Source: UBA1268 sp002694955 (lineage in GTDB: Bacteria; Planctomycetota; Planctomycetia; Pirellulales; UBA1268). Taken from it: a stretch of DNA of 47,362 bases. Location of the stretch: contig JALCBP010000015.1 in the NCBI GenBank assembly GCA_028066355.1, positions 1 through 47,362 on the forward strand. The letters run 5' to 3'. Below are positions 27,690-36,466 of this stretch, piece after piece (position 1 is the first letter of the stretch; the number at the start of each line of letters is the position of its first letter). The position numbers were made by a program, and so were the translations under genes. Below the pieces are notes generated by a model. It was not told the DNA's origin, searched no databases, and saw nothing but the letters and a program-made list of their open reading frames with translations.

Positions 27690-28508
27690 ATGCGACGATA
27701 TATCAGAATCTTTTCCACTTTTGCGCGGGCGTGCCTTGTTCGCGACATGACATTCCGGGCAAATTTTTTGCTTGAGTGTCTGACCAGCCTTGGATGGATG
27801 TCAATGAATCTAGCATTCTATTTATTGATCTTTAACTTCACTCCAGAGATAGGTCGAGGAAGTGGCTGGTCGCGTGAGCCATTTTTTGCTTTCGTTGCCA
27901 CAGGTCTAGTTATCAACGCAATTGTGCAAACTTTATTTATGCCAAGCGCTTCGGAACTTACAGAGATGGTTCGAACTGGTGGTCTTGATTCAGTTCTCGT
28001 GCGGCCTCTTGATGCCCAGTTCCTGCTTTCGATGCACAGATTTGATTTCTCATCGATGGCGAATGGCCTTGTCGGGGTTGGCCTGCTTGTTTGGGCTGTC
28101 CTTCGGTTCCCTGTTGCACCACCACTCATTGCATTTCTCCTCTATCCGTTGCTCATTGCTTGTGGTGTGGCAATTTTGTACGGGCTTATCATTATGCTTG
28201 CAGCAGCAACTATACTGATGGGTAGAAACCAGAGTTTGTATGATTTTTGGTTTTATATAACCAATTTTTCTCGCTATCCCGCTGAAATATATTCAGGCCC
28301 GTGGGGGGATCCACTCCGTACATTCTGTACTTTTGTCATTCCCATTTTGCTCGTGGTGAATGTGCCTGCGGGTACTCTTGCTCGCCCACTCTCAGGGGAA
28401 TCTTGGGGAATGGTTGTAATGACTTTTGCAGCTGCTTGCCTTTCTGTTGGCCTGTCGCGACTATTTTTTCAAGCTGCACTGGCTCGGTATCGTAGTGCCT
28501 CAAGCTGA
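27690..28508 (+). CDS. ABC-2 family transporter permease (second subunit)
   Basis: 272 residues, about six membrane helices, weakly similar in layout to the preceding permease. The coupling-loop equivalent reads MVRTGGLDSVLVRPLDAQ, parallel to the first permease and typical of DUF990-type subunits. Together with the ATPase and first permease it completes a heterodimeric exporter. The ORF ends 54 bp before the UbiA-family gene on the same strand, so the four or five genes could form one transcript. If so, an isoprenoid-linked or lipid-like substrate would be a reasonable guess, but nothing here proves it. Confidence 0.86.
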   Translation: MRRYIRIFSTFARACLVRDMTFRANFLLECLTSLGWMSMNLAFYLLIFNFTPEIGRGSGWSREPFFAFVATGLVINAIVQTLFMPSASELTEMVRTGGLDSVLVRPLDAQFLLSMHRFDFSSMANGLVGVGLLVWAVLRFPVAPPLIAFLLYPLLIACGVAILYGLIIMLAAATILMGRNQSLYDFWFYITNFSRYPAEIYSGPWGDPLRTFCTFVIPILLVVNVPAGTLARPLSGESWGMVVMTFAAACLSVGLSRLFFQAALARYRSASS

Positions 28509-28562
28509 GTGAATTTTCAGAATATGTTGTAGCCTCCTGTAAAACTGATCGGGTTATCATTT

Positions 28563-29489
28563 ATGCTTGGCTGGTTGAGACTTATACGTGTACCCAATCT
28601 TGCAACAGCGATTGCAGATCCTCTGGCGGGTTTTTTGATTGTTAGTGGGTACTATAAATTCGAAAATCTTTCTCTCGGTGGTTGGTTAGCAATCGCAGCA
28701 TCGTTGTGTTTGTATGCCGGCGGGATGGTCCAAAATGATGTTGTAGATCTTCAGATTGACCAAAAAGAGCGTCCTGGCAGGCCTCTTCCGAGCAAGCGTG
28801 TATCTTTCAAAATTGCTCGATTTGTCTCGGTCGTACTTCTTTTACTCGGACTAGCTCTAGCATGCGTTGCTTCCGTGTTCGTTCAGGATCAAACTCCTGC
28901 AATTATTGGAGTGATGCTTACAGTAGCAATATGCTGCTACAACTGCATTGCAAAAGGCACATGGCTAGGGCCTTTATTGATGGGAGTTTGTCGAGCACTC
29001 AACTGGTCCCTTGGAATGGTTGTTGCTGGTTCGCCGTCGTTACCGCTCTGGATGATCCCTTGCGGAATGGGTGTTTATGTGATGGGCGTGACAGTTTTTG
29101 CTCGTGATGAGGTAGGTATAGGAAAACGTAATCAACTCATTATTGGTACGTTTGTCATTTTCCTTGGGCTCTTTGTTGCTGGTTTGACACCTCTGGTAAG
29201 TATGGAACTGAGGAGCTCAGCTGTCCCTCACTGGTTTATCGAAGGTAGGCTTATAGCGTGGCTCGCGCTGTGGTGTGTACTGGGGGTTTCAATTCTTGTG
29301 CGGTGCTGCCAAGCCATTGTTGACCCAGTGCCGCAACGCATGCAGGCGGCTGTTGGTAATGCGATTATGTCAATTATCACACTTGACGCAGTAATTGTGC
29401 TCGCATTCTGTGGCGAACAATGGGCTGTAACGGTATTGGCTTTGTTAGTATGGTTCGTTCTTGGTCGCCGTATCGCAGCAGTAACTTGA
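28563..29489 (+). CDS. UbiA-family prenyltransferase, possibly EboC-like
   Basis: 308 residues, eight or nine predicted membrane helices. The first Asp-rich motif is N58-D-V-V-D62-L-Q-I-D66, the prenyl-diphosphate/Mg2+ site of UbiA enzymes. The second motif is altered: where UbiA has DxxxD-type residues, this protein has ARDEVGIGKRN, closer to the EboC-like branch. It should transfer an isoprenoid chain to an acceptor in the membrane; the acceptor is unknown. A TIM-barrel protein follows after 12 nt, an arrangement reminiscent of Ebo clusters, although the other ebo genes are absent from this window. The family call is firm, the subfamily tentative. Confidence 0.85.
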   Translation: MLGWLRLIRVPNLATAIADPLAGFLIVSGYYKFENLSLGGWLAIAASLCLYAGGMVQNDVVDLQIDQKERPGRPLPSKRVSFKIARFVSVVLLLLGLALACVASVFVQDQTPAIIGVMLTVAICCYNCIAKGTWLGPLLMGVCRALNWSLGMVVAGSPSLPLWMIPCGMGVYVMGVTVFARDEVGIGKRNQLIIGTFVIFLGLFVAGLTPLVSMELRSSAVPHWFIEGRLIAWLALWCVLGVSILVRCCQAIVDPVPQRMQAAVGNAIMSIITLDAVIVLAFCGEQWAVTVLALLVWFVLGRRIAAVT

Positions 29490-29501
29490 GCATGATGTCC
29501 T

Positions 29502-30344
29502 ATGAAAGCTGGGTACAGCACAAATAGCTTTGGTGATGTAAATCCCCTCGATGCGTTATCACTACTTTGTGAGCAAGGGTACAAATCTCTTGCAATTACA
29601 CCGGATAGACACATCCTCAATCCATATGAGGAAACATTTGCCTCTGAGGTTCATTCTTGGCAGCTTGCTCTAGCAGAGACCCAGATGAGGTGTGTTGTCG
29701 AGACAGGAGCACGTCATCTGCTTGATCCTAAAATAAAGCACCACCCGACGCTTCTCTCCCAATCCCAAGATGATCGCAAGCGCAGAGTCGAATTTCTACG
29801 GCAAGCGATTGATCTGGCTGGTGAACTCAATGCGGACTGTGTGTCCCTTTGGTCAGGTGCTGTTGACTCTGATGCTGAAGAGGAAATGCTATGGCAGAAA
29901 CTAACCAACGGTGTTGGAGAAGTTCTTGACTATGCTTCTCGTTGCGGTGTTGTGCTCGGTTTTGAACCAGAGCCAGGGATGTTTATTGATACGGTATCCC
30001 GAGCGGAAGAATTATTTGAGAGACTGGGGCGACCCAAGTCTCTCGGCTTTACGGTAGACATCGGTCACCTCGAATGTTTGGGTGAAAGGCCACTGGCAGC
30101 TACCGTTCGCGAGGTTGCTGATCGTATTGTGAATGTGCATATAGATGACATGACCGTTTGTCGCCATGAACATCTCCCATTAGGGAAAGGTGACATCGAT
30201 TATCTACCTATTTTTCATGAACTGCGCACTGCAGACTATCGAGGCGGTTTGCATGTTGAGTTGCCGCGTCAGAGCCATAGGTGGCACGAAACAGCCAAAG
30301 AGTCGTACGAGTTCATTCAGCAACTGCTTCGGCTTATTTCATAA
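29502..30344 (+). CDS. Xylose isomerase-like TIM-barrel protein (sugar phosphate isomerase/epimerase family)
   Basis: 280 residues, AP-endonuclease-2/xylose-isomerase-like barrel. Candidate metal ligands appear in family order: the Glu in FEPEPGM, Asp and His in TVDIGHL, His in NVHIDDM and Glu in HVELPR. Members isomerise or epimerise sugars and related polyols; the substrate is not predictable. It starts 12 nt after the UbiA-family gene and is probably co-transcribed. The pairing suggests both act on one isoprenoid- or polyol-containing compound, but this is inference from adjacency. The next gene is on the opposite strand. Confidence 0.85.
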   Translation: MKAGYSTNSFGDVNPLDALSLLCEQGYKSLAITPDRHILNPYEETFASEVHSWQLALAETQMRCVVETGARHLLDPKIKHHPTLLSQSQDDRKRRVEFLRQAIDLAGELNADCVSLWSGAVDSDAEEEMLWQKLTNGVGEVLDYASRCGVVLGFEPEPGMFIDTVSRAEELFERLGRPKSLGFTVDIGHLECLGERPLAATVREVADRIVNVHIDDMTVCRHEHLPLGKGDIDYLPIFHELRTADYRGGLHVELPRQSHRWHETAKESYEFIQQLLRLIS

Positions 30345-30463
30345 CTGTACCTTTGGTGTGTATCGCGCAACCAAAAACTATGGATGATTTTGGTACGATC
30401 TGCGGATTCATAATGACGTTAGGAATCCATGCTCTCCCGACCGGACGGCCTGGCAGAGTCCGC

Positions 30464-30829
30464 TTAACACCATTCAGGTGACGGCTCGATTTCGTCACTT
30501 GGGCGGCCACCTGCATCGGCTCTTCCGGATCCTTCAAGGCGACTTATGGCCTTGATTTCCATGTCCTCGTTGCAGGCGATTTGACATGAAAGGCGAAGTC
30601 CAGGCGTTGACGAAAGATCTCGTGCTTCCAAGACTTCTTTTTCTGCTTTTGTCATCGCCTCTGGCTCACCAGATACAAATTCAACGCGGCAGGTTGTACA
30701 CCGCCCAAAACCACCACACGCATGCAGTTGATCAATGCCACACTCATCAACCAGCGCATTTACCAGGCGTTTGCCCGCGGGTACTTCGAATTCACCGAAT
30801 CCATCAACAGTCAACTTTGGCATGTGCAT
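30464..30829 (-). CDS. [2Fe-2S] ferredoxin
   Basis: 121 residues, single beta-grasp ferredoxin domain. Cluster ligands are C38-x5-C44-x2-C47 (ACGGFGRCTTC) plus C82 (LSCQ). The x5 spacing resembles the adrenodoxin-type/Isc-fdx rather than the plant-type C-x4-C-x2-C. It is a soluble electron carrier with partner unknown; no reductase is adjacent. The last 25 residues are a polar, Gly/Pro/Glu-rich tail outside the fold. The start could be Met1 or Met3. It is convergent with the TIM-barrel gene and separated from the DUF1080-ThuA gene by 58 bp. Confidence 0.9.
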   Translation of the reverse strand: MHMPKLTVDGFGEFEVPAGKRLVNALVDECGIDQLHACGGFGRCTTCRVEFVSGEPEAMTKAEKEVLEARDLSSTPGLRLSCQIACNEDMEIKAISRLEGSGRADAGGRPSDEIEPSPEWC

Positions 30830-30887
30830 GCTCCTTTTTCAAAAATGTAGTGAGTTGTTTCTTTTTAAATATATGGACAGAAATGTT

Positions 30888-32489
30888 TTATGAAGAAGGA
30901 ACAGGTTGCCGTGCTGGTCGCTTCTTCTTTCGTGGTGGGGGTGGGGGGTCGAGGTCTTTTGTTAAGTCAGTATCTGAGACGTATGACAAGATGCCCTTTT
31001 CAGGCACATCGAGTCCAGTCGTCCAAACCAGTGCGTTTAGTATAAGAGTACGGAAGTCATTGTTTGACCAATTTTTATGAAAATGACCGCCGGTACATCC
31101 AAAGCCACGGCCACCGTCAGGTCGCTCATAAGCCCAGGCGAGAACTTCACGACTTCCTTTCTGTGACCGAACGGTTGGGTTGTTGCTGTGAGGGCCATCG
31201 GGCCGTTCTCTTGTGCTGTCAGGTGGAATGGCAGTAAGGATGCTAACGACTTGATCATTGGGTTCACGAAACCGCATATGGTAGTACCACTCGTCATTGA
31301 TCTCGAATGGTTTCACACCGGAGCAGATAGGATGATTTTGGGCTAGTTCTGTTTCGACAAGCGTCCAATGAGGATTGACTGACCAATCTGTCTCAAAAAA
31401 GCCACCGATCCAATTAAGAAATTCTGGGCCGCCCTTTTCTTTAGGGACTTCAACACCGTAGTGAAGGCACGCTACTCCAACGCCACGTTTTGCTAGGGCA
31501 TCAATTTGTGCAAGTCGATTACTCTGAATGACAGGATGCCCCTTGCCACCATCAGAAAACAGGAGAATTGCATCAGCATTATCAAAAGCGGTTGGGTCTT
31601 CTGGCCAACCATTCGTGTATACAGATGTGACTAATTTCTCGCTGATTGACTTGTCGAGGCATTTTTGAAAGAGGAGGCAACCTGCCCTAAACTCATGGGC
31701 TCCTTGAGCATGGCTGGGACGCCCCGCTAGTAAAAGCAGTTTCTTGCGGCCGTCCGTTAACCGAAGACGTTTCAGATGAATGTCTTTGAATTCAACCTTC
31801 ATGGGCTGTCCGGCATGAAGTTGAAAGGCAAGTATCCCGCTCAATGATTGTTTTTCTTTTTCATTGTCGGTTGTTTCCGACATCAACAATCCATTGATGT
31901 AGTGTTGGAGCCGATTACCGCGAGCAATAATTCGGTACTGATTCCAATCGTCGCTTTTAATCGCAGACTGCAGATTCGTGCTTGTGCCAACAGGCTGGCC
32001 GTGTTCTTTGCCTCCAGCCTCATTGACAGTGATTCTTTCACCTCGTTTTGTGACGACTCCTCGGCCACCTTGCTCGTAGAGAATCCCGCTATGGTTTTTC
32101 CCTGATTCCATGTCAGCCTGGTATCCAGAGACATGGAAACCACCTAGATCCTGGCTTCGGTACTGAATACCACTATTACCGCCGGTAATTCGGTAGGAAA
32201 GGGTAAGTTCAAAGTCGTCAACAGTTCCTTGACGCCAGATGAGGTAAGTCGTTTGCTTTAATGGTGTTGTCGTCTCGCCAATAAGTACACCATCTTCGAC
32301 TCGCCAGAGTTTCTGGTCGCCTTCCCATCCATTGAGTGATTTGCCATCAAAAATTTTACTGGAGGCATCGTTGCCAGAGGCAGAGTTGAGTGCTGCTGGA
32401 TAGAGAAATGGCAGTACAGTAATCACGAGCAAAAGTGTTGCAAAATTTTTTTGTCTATATGAGCGATTATGCATCGTGGTAATCCTCAA
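30888..32489 (-). CDS. Secreted DUF1080 (3-keto-disaccharide hydrolase-like) plus ThuA-like fusion
   Basis: 533 residues. A signal peptide occupies about 1-38; Met6 is an alternative start. Residues about 44-241 are the DUF1080 jelly-roll domain (FDGKSLNGWEG, LSYRITGGNSGIQYRS, GILYEQGGRG), a family linked to 3-keto-glycoside hydrolysis and carbohydrate binding. Residues about 249-505 are a ThuA-like domain with a glutamine amidotransferase-like fold (LLLLAGRPSHAQGAHEFRAG, GVGVACLHYGVEVP, GRGFGCTGGHFHKNW). The C-terminus is Pro/Lys/Arg-rich (PPPPPRKKKRP). The fusion is typical of planctomycetes and verrucomicrobia that degrade glycans. It probably acts outside the cytoplasm on sugar derivatives. 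Confidence 0.88.
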   Translation of the reverse strand: MRITTMHNRSYRQKNFATLLLVITVLPFLYPAALNSASGNDASSKIFDGKSLNGWEGDQKLWRVEDGVLIGETTTPLKQTTYLIWRQGTVDDFELTLSYRITGGNSGIQYRSQDLGGFHVSGYQADMESGKNHSGILYEQGGRGVVTKRGERITVNEAGGKEHGQPVGTSTNLQSAIKSDDWNQYRIIARGNRLQHYINGLLMSETTDNEKEKQSLSGILAFQLHAGQPMKVEFKDIHLKRLRLTDGRKKLLLLAGRPSHAQGAHEFRAGCLLFQKCLDKSISEKLVTSVYTNGWPEDPTAFDNADAILLFSDGGKGHPVIQSNRLAQIDALAKRGVGVACLHYGVEVPKEKGGPEFLNWIGGFFETDWSVNPHWTLVETELAQNHPICSGVKPFEINDEWYYHMRFREPNDQVVSILTAIPPDSTRERPDGPHSNNPTVRSQKGSREVLAWAYERPDGGRGFGCTGGHFHKNWSNNDFRTLILNALVWTTGLDVPEKGILSYVSDTDLTKDLDPPPPPRKKKRPARQPVPSS

Positions 32490-32570
32490 GAATTTTCGCG
32501 TTAGACGCAGGAAGGTTTTGTGCCTACATGAACTGAGCAGCCAGACTGCGCCCGGTATTAGAAAATATTA

Positions 32571-32599
32571 CACGATTAGTCGTGCGCAACAAAAGTTGC
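32571..32599 (-). terminator. Two adjacent stem-loops, possible terminator of the coiled-coil gene
   Basis: Read on the minus strand, GCAAC-tttt-GTTGC is followed after two bases by CACGA-ctaa-TCGTG, then a T/A-rich stretch (TAATATTTT). Two perfect 5-bp stems lie back to back downstream of the gene ending at 32630. Stems are short and the U-run imperfect, so function is tentative. Confidence 0.35.
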
Positions 32600-32629
32600 T
32601 AATGAAACCGGCTCTGATATGCACCGTGG

Positions 32630-34078
32630 TCACGGGGTGGGCGTAACAAGATGGTCAGCGTCGAAGTAGTTTTCTTCGAGACCAAACATTTCGAGGAATC
32701 TGTCTGTGTTGAGGATTTTGATACCTAGCTCTTTTGCTCTATCTAGTATGGCTTGTCGCTGCCGCTTCTGTTCTCGATATTCGTCATCTTGTTCTTGCTG
32801 ATTTGGCATTCCAGCGTCAACTACAAATGTTGTCATGTAACTAACCTGGTCAGTAACAGTGCCGCCAGCATTTTCGATTAATTCCTTCAAGTCCTCGTCG
32901 TCGGTTGCAGAGTCTTGGTCAAGCTGTATGTGGCCAGCAAGTACTACTTGCAGAGGCATCAGAGGACTCCAAAGATTAGTTGCTACGGCGTCTCCCTTAA
33001 GGACTGGATCAAAGTTCGAGCCGCGCAATACCCTGCCGCGTGCAGTTCTTTTGCTGTCGTCTTTAGAAACTATTTCGACGAGGGCCTTTTTTGAAGACGT
33101 TAGCGGAAGATGTTCACCTGGATTATAGACGGAGAAAATAGTTCCTATTCGAAGGGAGTATGTTTGAGGAAATGCGATAACGACGGTTTGTTCTAGTTCA
33201 TTAACGACAACTACTGTTCCGTCAAATCCTTCAACACGATCTTCCGGCAGACTGTTTTTGATATACGAGTGGATGTAATCGATAACTCGTTGATCTGCAA
33301 TTCGCATGTAGCCGAGGACCTGGTTTTTTTTCTTAATTGCCGCTATCTGTTCGTTGAGTTCCTCAGCAATTATCTGTAATTGTGATGCAGGGTCGTCTTG
33401 GGCTGCTTTGTACTTTTGCTGTGACTCAGCACTCAATGATGGAAGTATGAATTTTTTTATCTGATCTTCGAGGGCAATTAATCGTTCTTTTTCAGCTCGT
33501 TCGTTTTCTATTTCTTGAATGGAGGCCTGATACCTTTCAGTGAATTCGTCCTGCCACTTTTTGCTCTCTTGGGAAACTCTGGCAAGTTCTTTTTGCTTCT
33601 CATCAATGGCAGAGTTGTGAGACTCGGTTTTTTCATCTAACGAAGCACGCGATGCGGCCAGATCAGATTCAAGGTCTCGAATGTTTGCCTCAAGAGTTTT
33701 ATTCGTGGAGTCTTTGTTCACGAGTGCCTTATCAAGCGTTTTGATAATTCCGCGGTATGTTGGAGTGGTGTTTCCATCGCCACCGTATTTCTTTACCTTG
33801 TCTTGGAGACTTGCTAGTTCTTTATCGACGGCATCAATAGAGTCACCTTCGTTAACACCAATTCTTGATTCCAGCAGGTCTTTCTGGGCCTGTTCAGCTG
33901 TTGCGAGGCTCTGTCGTGCTTCATTTGCTGCATTGTCAGCCTCTTTCTTCGCAACCTTGTTATCTTCATTTTGGGCATAGAAGACATAGGTCGTTACTGC
34001 CAAAACAAAGGTGCACATGACAAAGATAATCAGCGCAATCGTAAGAGCCTGAACAGGACCTTCTCGTTTCTTAGCCAT
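32630..34078 (-). CDS. Membrane-anchored coiled-coil protein with C-terminal BRCT-like domain
   Basis: 482 residues. MAKKRE precedes one TM segment (about 11-33), so by the positive-inside rule the rest is outside the cytoplasm. Residues about 38-240 are a strongly charged coiled coil rich in Ala, Glu, Lys and Asp. Residues about 255-365 form a beta-rich domain (DGTVVVVNELEQTVVIAFP, LRIGTIFSVY, GDAVATNLW) resembling small beta-barrels seen in FlgT C-terminal-like domains. Residues about 376-468 (VVLAGHIQLDQ, DLKELIENAGGTVTDQVSYMTTFVVDA, RAKELGIKILNTDRFLEMFG) follow the BRCT pattern. BRCT domains normally act in DNA repair in the cytoplasm or nucleus, so this placement is odd. Function unknown. 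Confidence 0.75.
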   Translation of the reverse strand: MAKKREGPVQALTIALIIFVMCTFVLAVTTYVFYAQNEDNKVAKKEADNAANEARQSLATAEQAQKDLLESRIGVNEGDSIDAVDKELASLQDKVKKYGGDGNTTPTYRGIIKTLDKALVNKDSTNKTLEANIRDLESDLAASRASLDEKTESHNSAIDEKQKELARVSQESKKWQDEFTERYQASIQEIENERAEKERLIALEDQIKKFILPSLSAESQQKYKAAQDDPASQLQIIAEELNEQIAAIKKKNQVLGYMRIADQRVIDYIHSYIKNSLPEDRVEGFDGTVVVVNELEQTVVIAFPQTYSLRIGTIFSVYNPGEHLPLTSSKKALVEIVSKDDSKRTARGRVLRGSNFDPVLKGDAVATNLWSPLMPLQVVLAGHIQLDQDSATDDEDLKELIENAGGTVTDQVSYMTTFVVDAGMPNQQEQDDEYREQKRQRQAILDRAKELGIKILNTDRFLEMFGLEENYFDADHLVTPTP

Positions 34079-34265
34079 TTTCTTATCGTTCAGTCTGTTT
34101 TGTTGAGGAAATTCATGTGGCTCGATTTGCGAACATGACTATCGAAAAAAAACACTATCCTTAGCACAATCCGGTGGTGTCTTCGACCAGATTTCCACGT
34201 GGGATCGAGCCAGTGAACGATTGTAGGGTTCATGCGGATGGCGAAGGCAAGAGGCCACCAAATCA

Positions 34266-34288
34266 AGCCAAACTATACGGGTTTGGCT
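34266..34288 (-). terminator. Stem-loop downstream of the DUF1570 gene
   Basis: Perfect 8-bp inverted repeat AGCCAAAC / GTTTGGCT with a 7-nt loop, about 20 bp beyond the stop of the gene ending at 34309. The minus-strand continuation is TGATTTGG, so the U-tract is poor. It could act as a terminator or a transcript-stabilising hairpin. Confidence 0.4.
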
Positions 34289-34308
34289 GTTTTGGTCGAA
34301 GCTAAATA

Positions 34309-35490
34309 TTAGCGTTTTCGCCGAGCGAGTGAATTTATGTACCGAATAAGTTCCGGCTCGAGAGCGTCTGGAGTTTTGCCAAATGCAGTTTTAAAACCAG
34401 CTAGTCGGTCTGCTGCCGAGTCTTCTACAAGTGGCGATTTGCTCTTAAATTGTGAGATGTATGAACAAAAAGCATCTTTTTTCATGGTTGCCAGAAACGA
34501 GACGAAGGCCCATGCGTGTGCGTAGGCAACGAGTGCTTCTTCTGGGGTACGGAAGGGCTTGTCATCCGTGATTAACCGCGTTAAAAGGCCTGGTGTAAAT
34601 TGGCGAACCACCAACTCTAGTCGCGGTGGGTTGATAGCGCCGATCGATCGCCAGCCACGGGAATTCGTGAGATCGGGTGTTTCAAAGTATGTTGCAATGC
34701 CCTCGCTCAGCCAGACAGGAGTTGGAGAAAGCCGAATGTGTAGCCCAGCATTGAACGCAAGTTGATGAGTTGCTTCATGAACGAGTGTTGCGACAAGGCT
34801 TGAAGCACGAGGGTTTTTCAAAATCTTAGCCCCAACTGAGTGAGAGGACTGACTCGCTTTGGTATTCGTTGAGTCGCTTCCTGTAATGTCGTAGGTCGTA
34901 ATCCGGTTTGTCAGTTGGTTGTAATAACCCACAATACTGTGGGAGGCATCTCCGACCTCGCTCTTGGCTGCACGTTCATAGTCTTTACGATCAGAAAAAA
35001 TAATGACTATTAAGGGTCGTTCTGGCTGTATTACGTCAAGTCCAGACTGTGACCAGAAAGCATGAAAGCCGCTGAAGAGCCGCTCAAGTAGGGCGGCTGA
35101 CCAGCGGGCATATCCGGGCGAGGTGTCATAGCAAATTAGATAGTGTCGAGTCGTGAGAAATGTAAACCCATCTGGAAGTTCGGCTACGATTTTCTGTCCT
35201 AGTTCTTTTGGTGTCAGTTCTTGGGGTTCATCGAGGATTTCACGATGGGTAACATCTTCTCCAGGAATAACGTGAAGCACCTGTTGGTTGTCTTCGAGTA
35301 GAAGGCTGCCGTCTTGAGCTTCTACCAGAAGTTTTCCGCATAGTGTTTGTTCGCCTCCAAGAGTCTTTTGAGTAATCCTGATTACGCAAGCAGTTTCTTC
35401 CGCTAGTGCAGGTCCCGACGAATGAACCTGCGATATGAAGGTAGCAACAACAACAGGTGCCAAATGAATGAAGAAACAGCGTTTATTCAT
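34309..35490 (-). CDS. Secreted DUF1570-family HExxH metalloprotease-like protein
   Basis: 393 residues. The signal peptide spans about 1-30, with cleavage likely after ALA before EET. Residues 238-242 are HEATH (HExxH zinc motif), and about 20 residues later WLSEG (E263) supplies the expected third ligand of a gluzincin-like site. The following GIATYFE supports a peptidase-MA-like fold. DUF1570 proteins are common in planctomycetes. The N-terminal domain (about 35-95) is beta-rich with no known fold. The protein probably cuts peptides or modifies surface proteins outside the cytoplasm; no substrate is known. Confidence 0.85.
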   Translation of the reverse strand: MNKRCFFIHLAPVVVATFISQVHSSGPALAEETACVIRITQKTLGGEQTLCGKLLVEAQDGSLLLEDNQQVLHVIPGEDVTHREILDEPQELTPKELGQKIVAELPDGFTFLTTRHYLICYDTSPGYARWSAALLERLFSGFHAFWSQSGLDVIQPERPLIVIIFSDRKDYERAAKSEVGDASHSIVGYYNQLTNRITTYDITGSDSTNTKASQSSHSVGAKILKNPRASSLVATLVHEATHQLAFNAGLHIRLSPTPVWLSEGIATYFETPDLTNSRGWRSIGAINPPRLELVVRQFTPGLLTRLITDDKPFRTPEEALVAYAHAWAFVSFLATMKKDAFCSYISQFKSKSPLVEDSAADRLAGFKTAFGKTPDALEPELIRYINSLARRKR

Positions 35491-35791
35491 TAGACGGTAT
35501 GACCGGAGTTGAGATGTAAAGGTGGACGTCTACTGTACCGTAGGGCTTCATTCTTCACTCGAGTTTTTATTGTGAGATCGCATAGCAGAAGTACCAGCGT
35601 CACGGCGGTCTGGGTAAAAGAGGTCGCCTTTTTTCTGGTTGGCTAGGCCGCTTTGGTGTTGGTTTTGCCTCAAGTAAATGAGTATTTTCCCTGTTGAATA
35701 GTATCAATTTTCACACTCTGTGTCCCAGAGGACTTTTTACACAATGCCACTATGCCTGTTTCAGAGTCGTACCTTGTCTGTTGAGAAAACT
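35491..35791. other. Intergenic region between divergent DUF1570 and HEAT-lipoprotein genes
   Basis: 301 bp without a supported gene. It must carry promoters for both divergent neighbours, but no convincing -35/-10 pair was found. An in-frame extension of the lipoprotein frame to 35720 exists but lacks an SD and would bury the lipoprotein signal. Confidence 0.5.
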
Positions 35792-36466
35792 ATGAAATGC
35801 ACAGCTCTGCTGACTGGATGTTTGCTCAGCTGTTTTTTAGGTGGCTGTGCAAGCTCCTTGCCTTGGATGGATTCGCAACAGGCTGCAATTGAAAAAGAAA
35901 AGTATGGGCTTAACGCAGACCAAAGAATTAAAGAGCTGCGACTAAACGCAAAAGAATCAAGAGGTGCTGGTTCTGATGCGCAAGCAGAGTTTTCCAGAGA
36001 ACTTGTAAATGAAATGTTGGCCGAACACGATCCTCGAGTGAGAGCTGAAATCCTGCGTCTGTGTGCTGAGTTCGACAATCCATCCTCGCGTGCTATCTGC
36101 ATAGGCGGACTCGATGATCCAGATGCATTCGTTCGAATTGCCGCCTGTGATGCCTGGCTTGAGATTGGAGGAGATGAAGCAGTTCAACATCTCGCAAATT
36201 GCTTCCGGAGTGATGACGACGTTGACGTACGACTACACGCCATACGAGATCTCGGTGCTCTTGGTAACGAAGCTGCCATACCGGTGCTGGCGGAAGCACT
36301 TGAGGCACCTGACCCCGCAGTTCAATTTCGAGCGGTGGCGTCACTCAAGGAAGTTAGTGGTCGCGATCTAGGGAATGACGTGAATGAGTGGCGTGAATGG
36401 GCGGTTGATCCTTCCGCCTATCGCGAAGAATGGTCGGTTGCTGAAGTTTGGCGGCAAATTTTCTAG
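35792..36466 (+). CDS. Lipoprotein with HEAT-like repeats
   Basis: 224 residues from the ATG at 35792, chosen because MKCTALLTGCLLSCFLGGC is a lipoprotein signal with lipobox LGGC (Cys19). An upstream in-frame ATG at 35720 would add 24 residues ahead of it. After a charged linker, residues about 75-205 hold HEAT-like helical repeats (DPRVRAEILRLCAEF, DPDAFVRIAACDAWLEIG, DVDVRLHAIRDLGALG, DPAVQFRAVASLKEVSG), each about 31-36 residues. Such scaffolds bind partner proteins at the membrane surface. The stop lies inside a short tandem duplication (36451-36483). No functional partner is obvious nearby. Confidence 0.85.
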   Translation: MKCTALLTGCLLSCFLGGCASSLPWMDSQQAAIEKEKYGLNADQRIKELRLNAKESRGAGSDAQAEFSRELVNEMLAEHDPRVRAEILRLCAEFDNPSSRAICIGGLDDPDAFVRIAACDAWLEIGGDEAVQHLANCFRSDDDVDVRLHAIRDLGALGNEAAIPVLAEALEAPDPAVQFRAVASLKEVSGRDLGNDVNEWREWAVDPSAYREEWSVAEVWRQIF

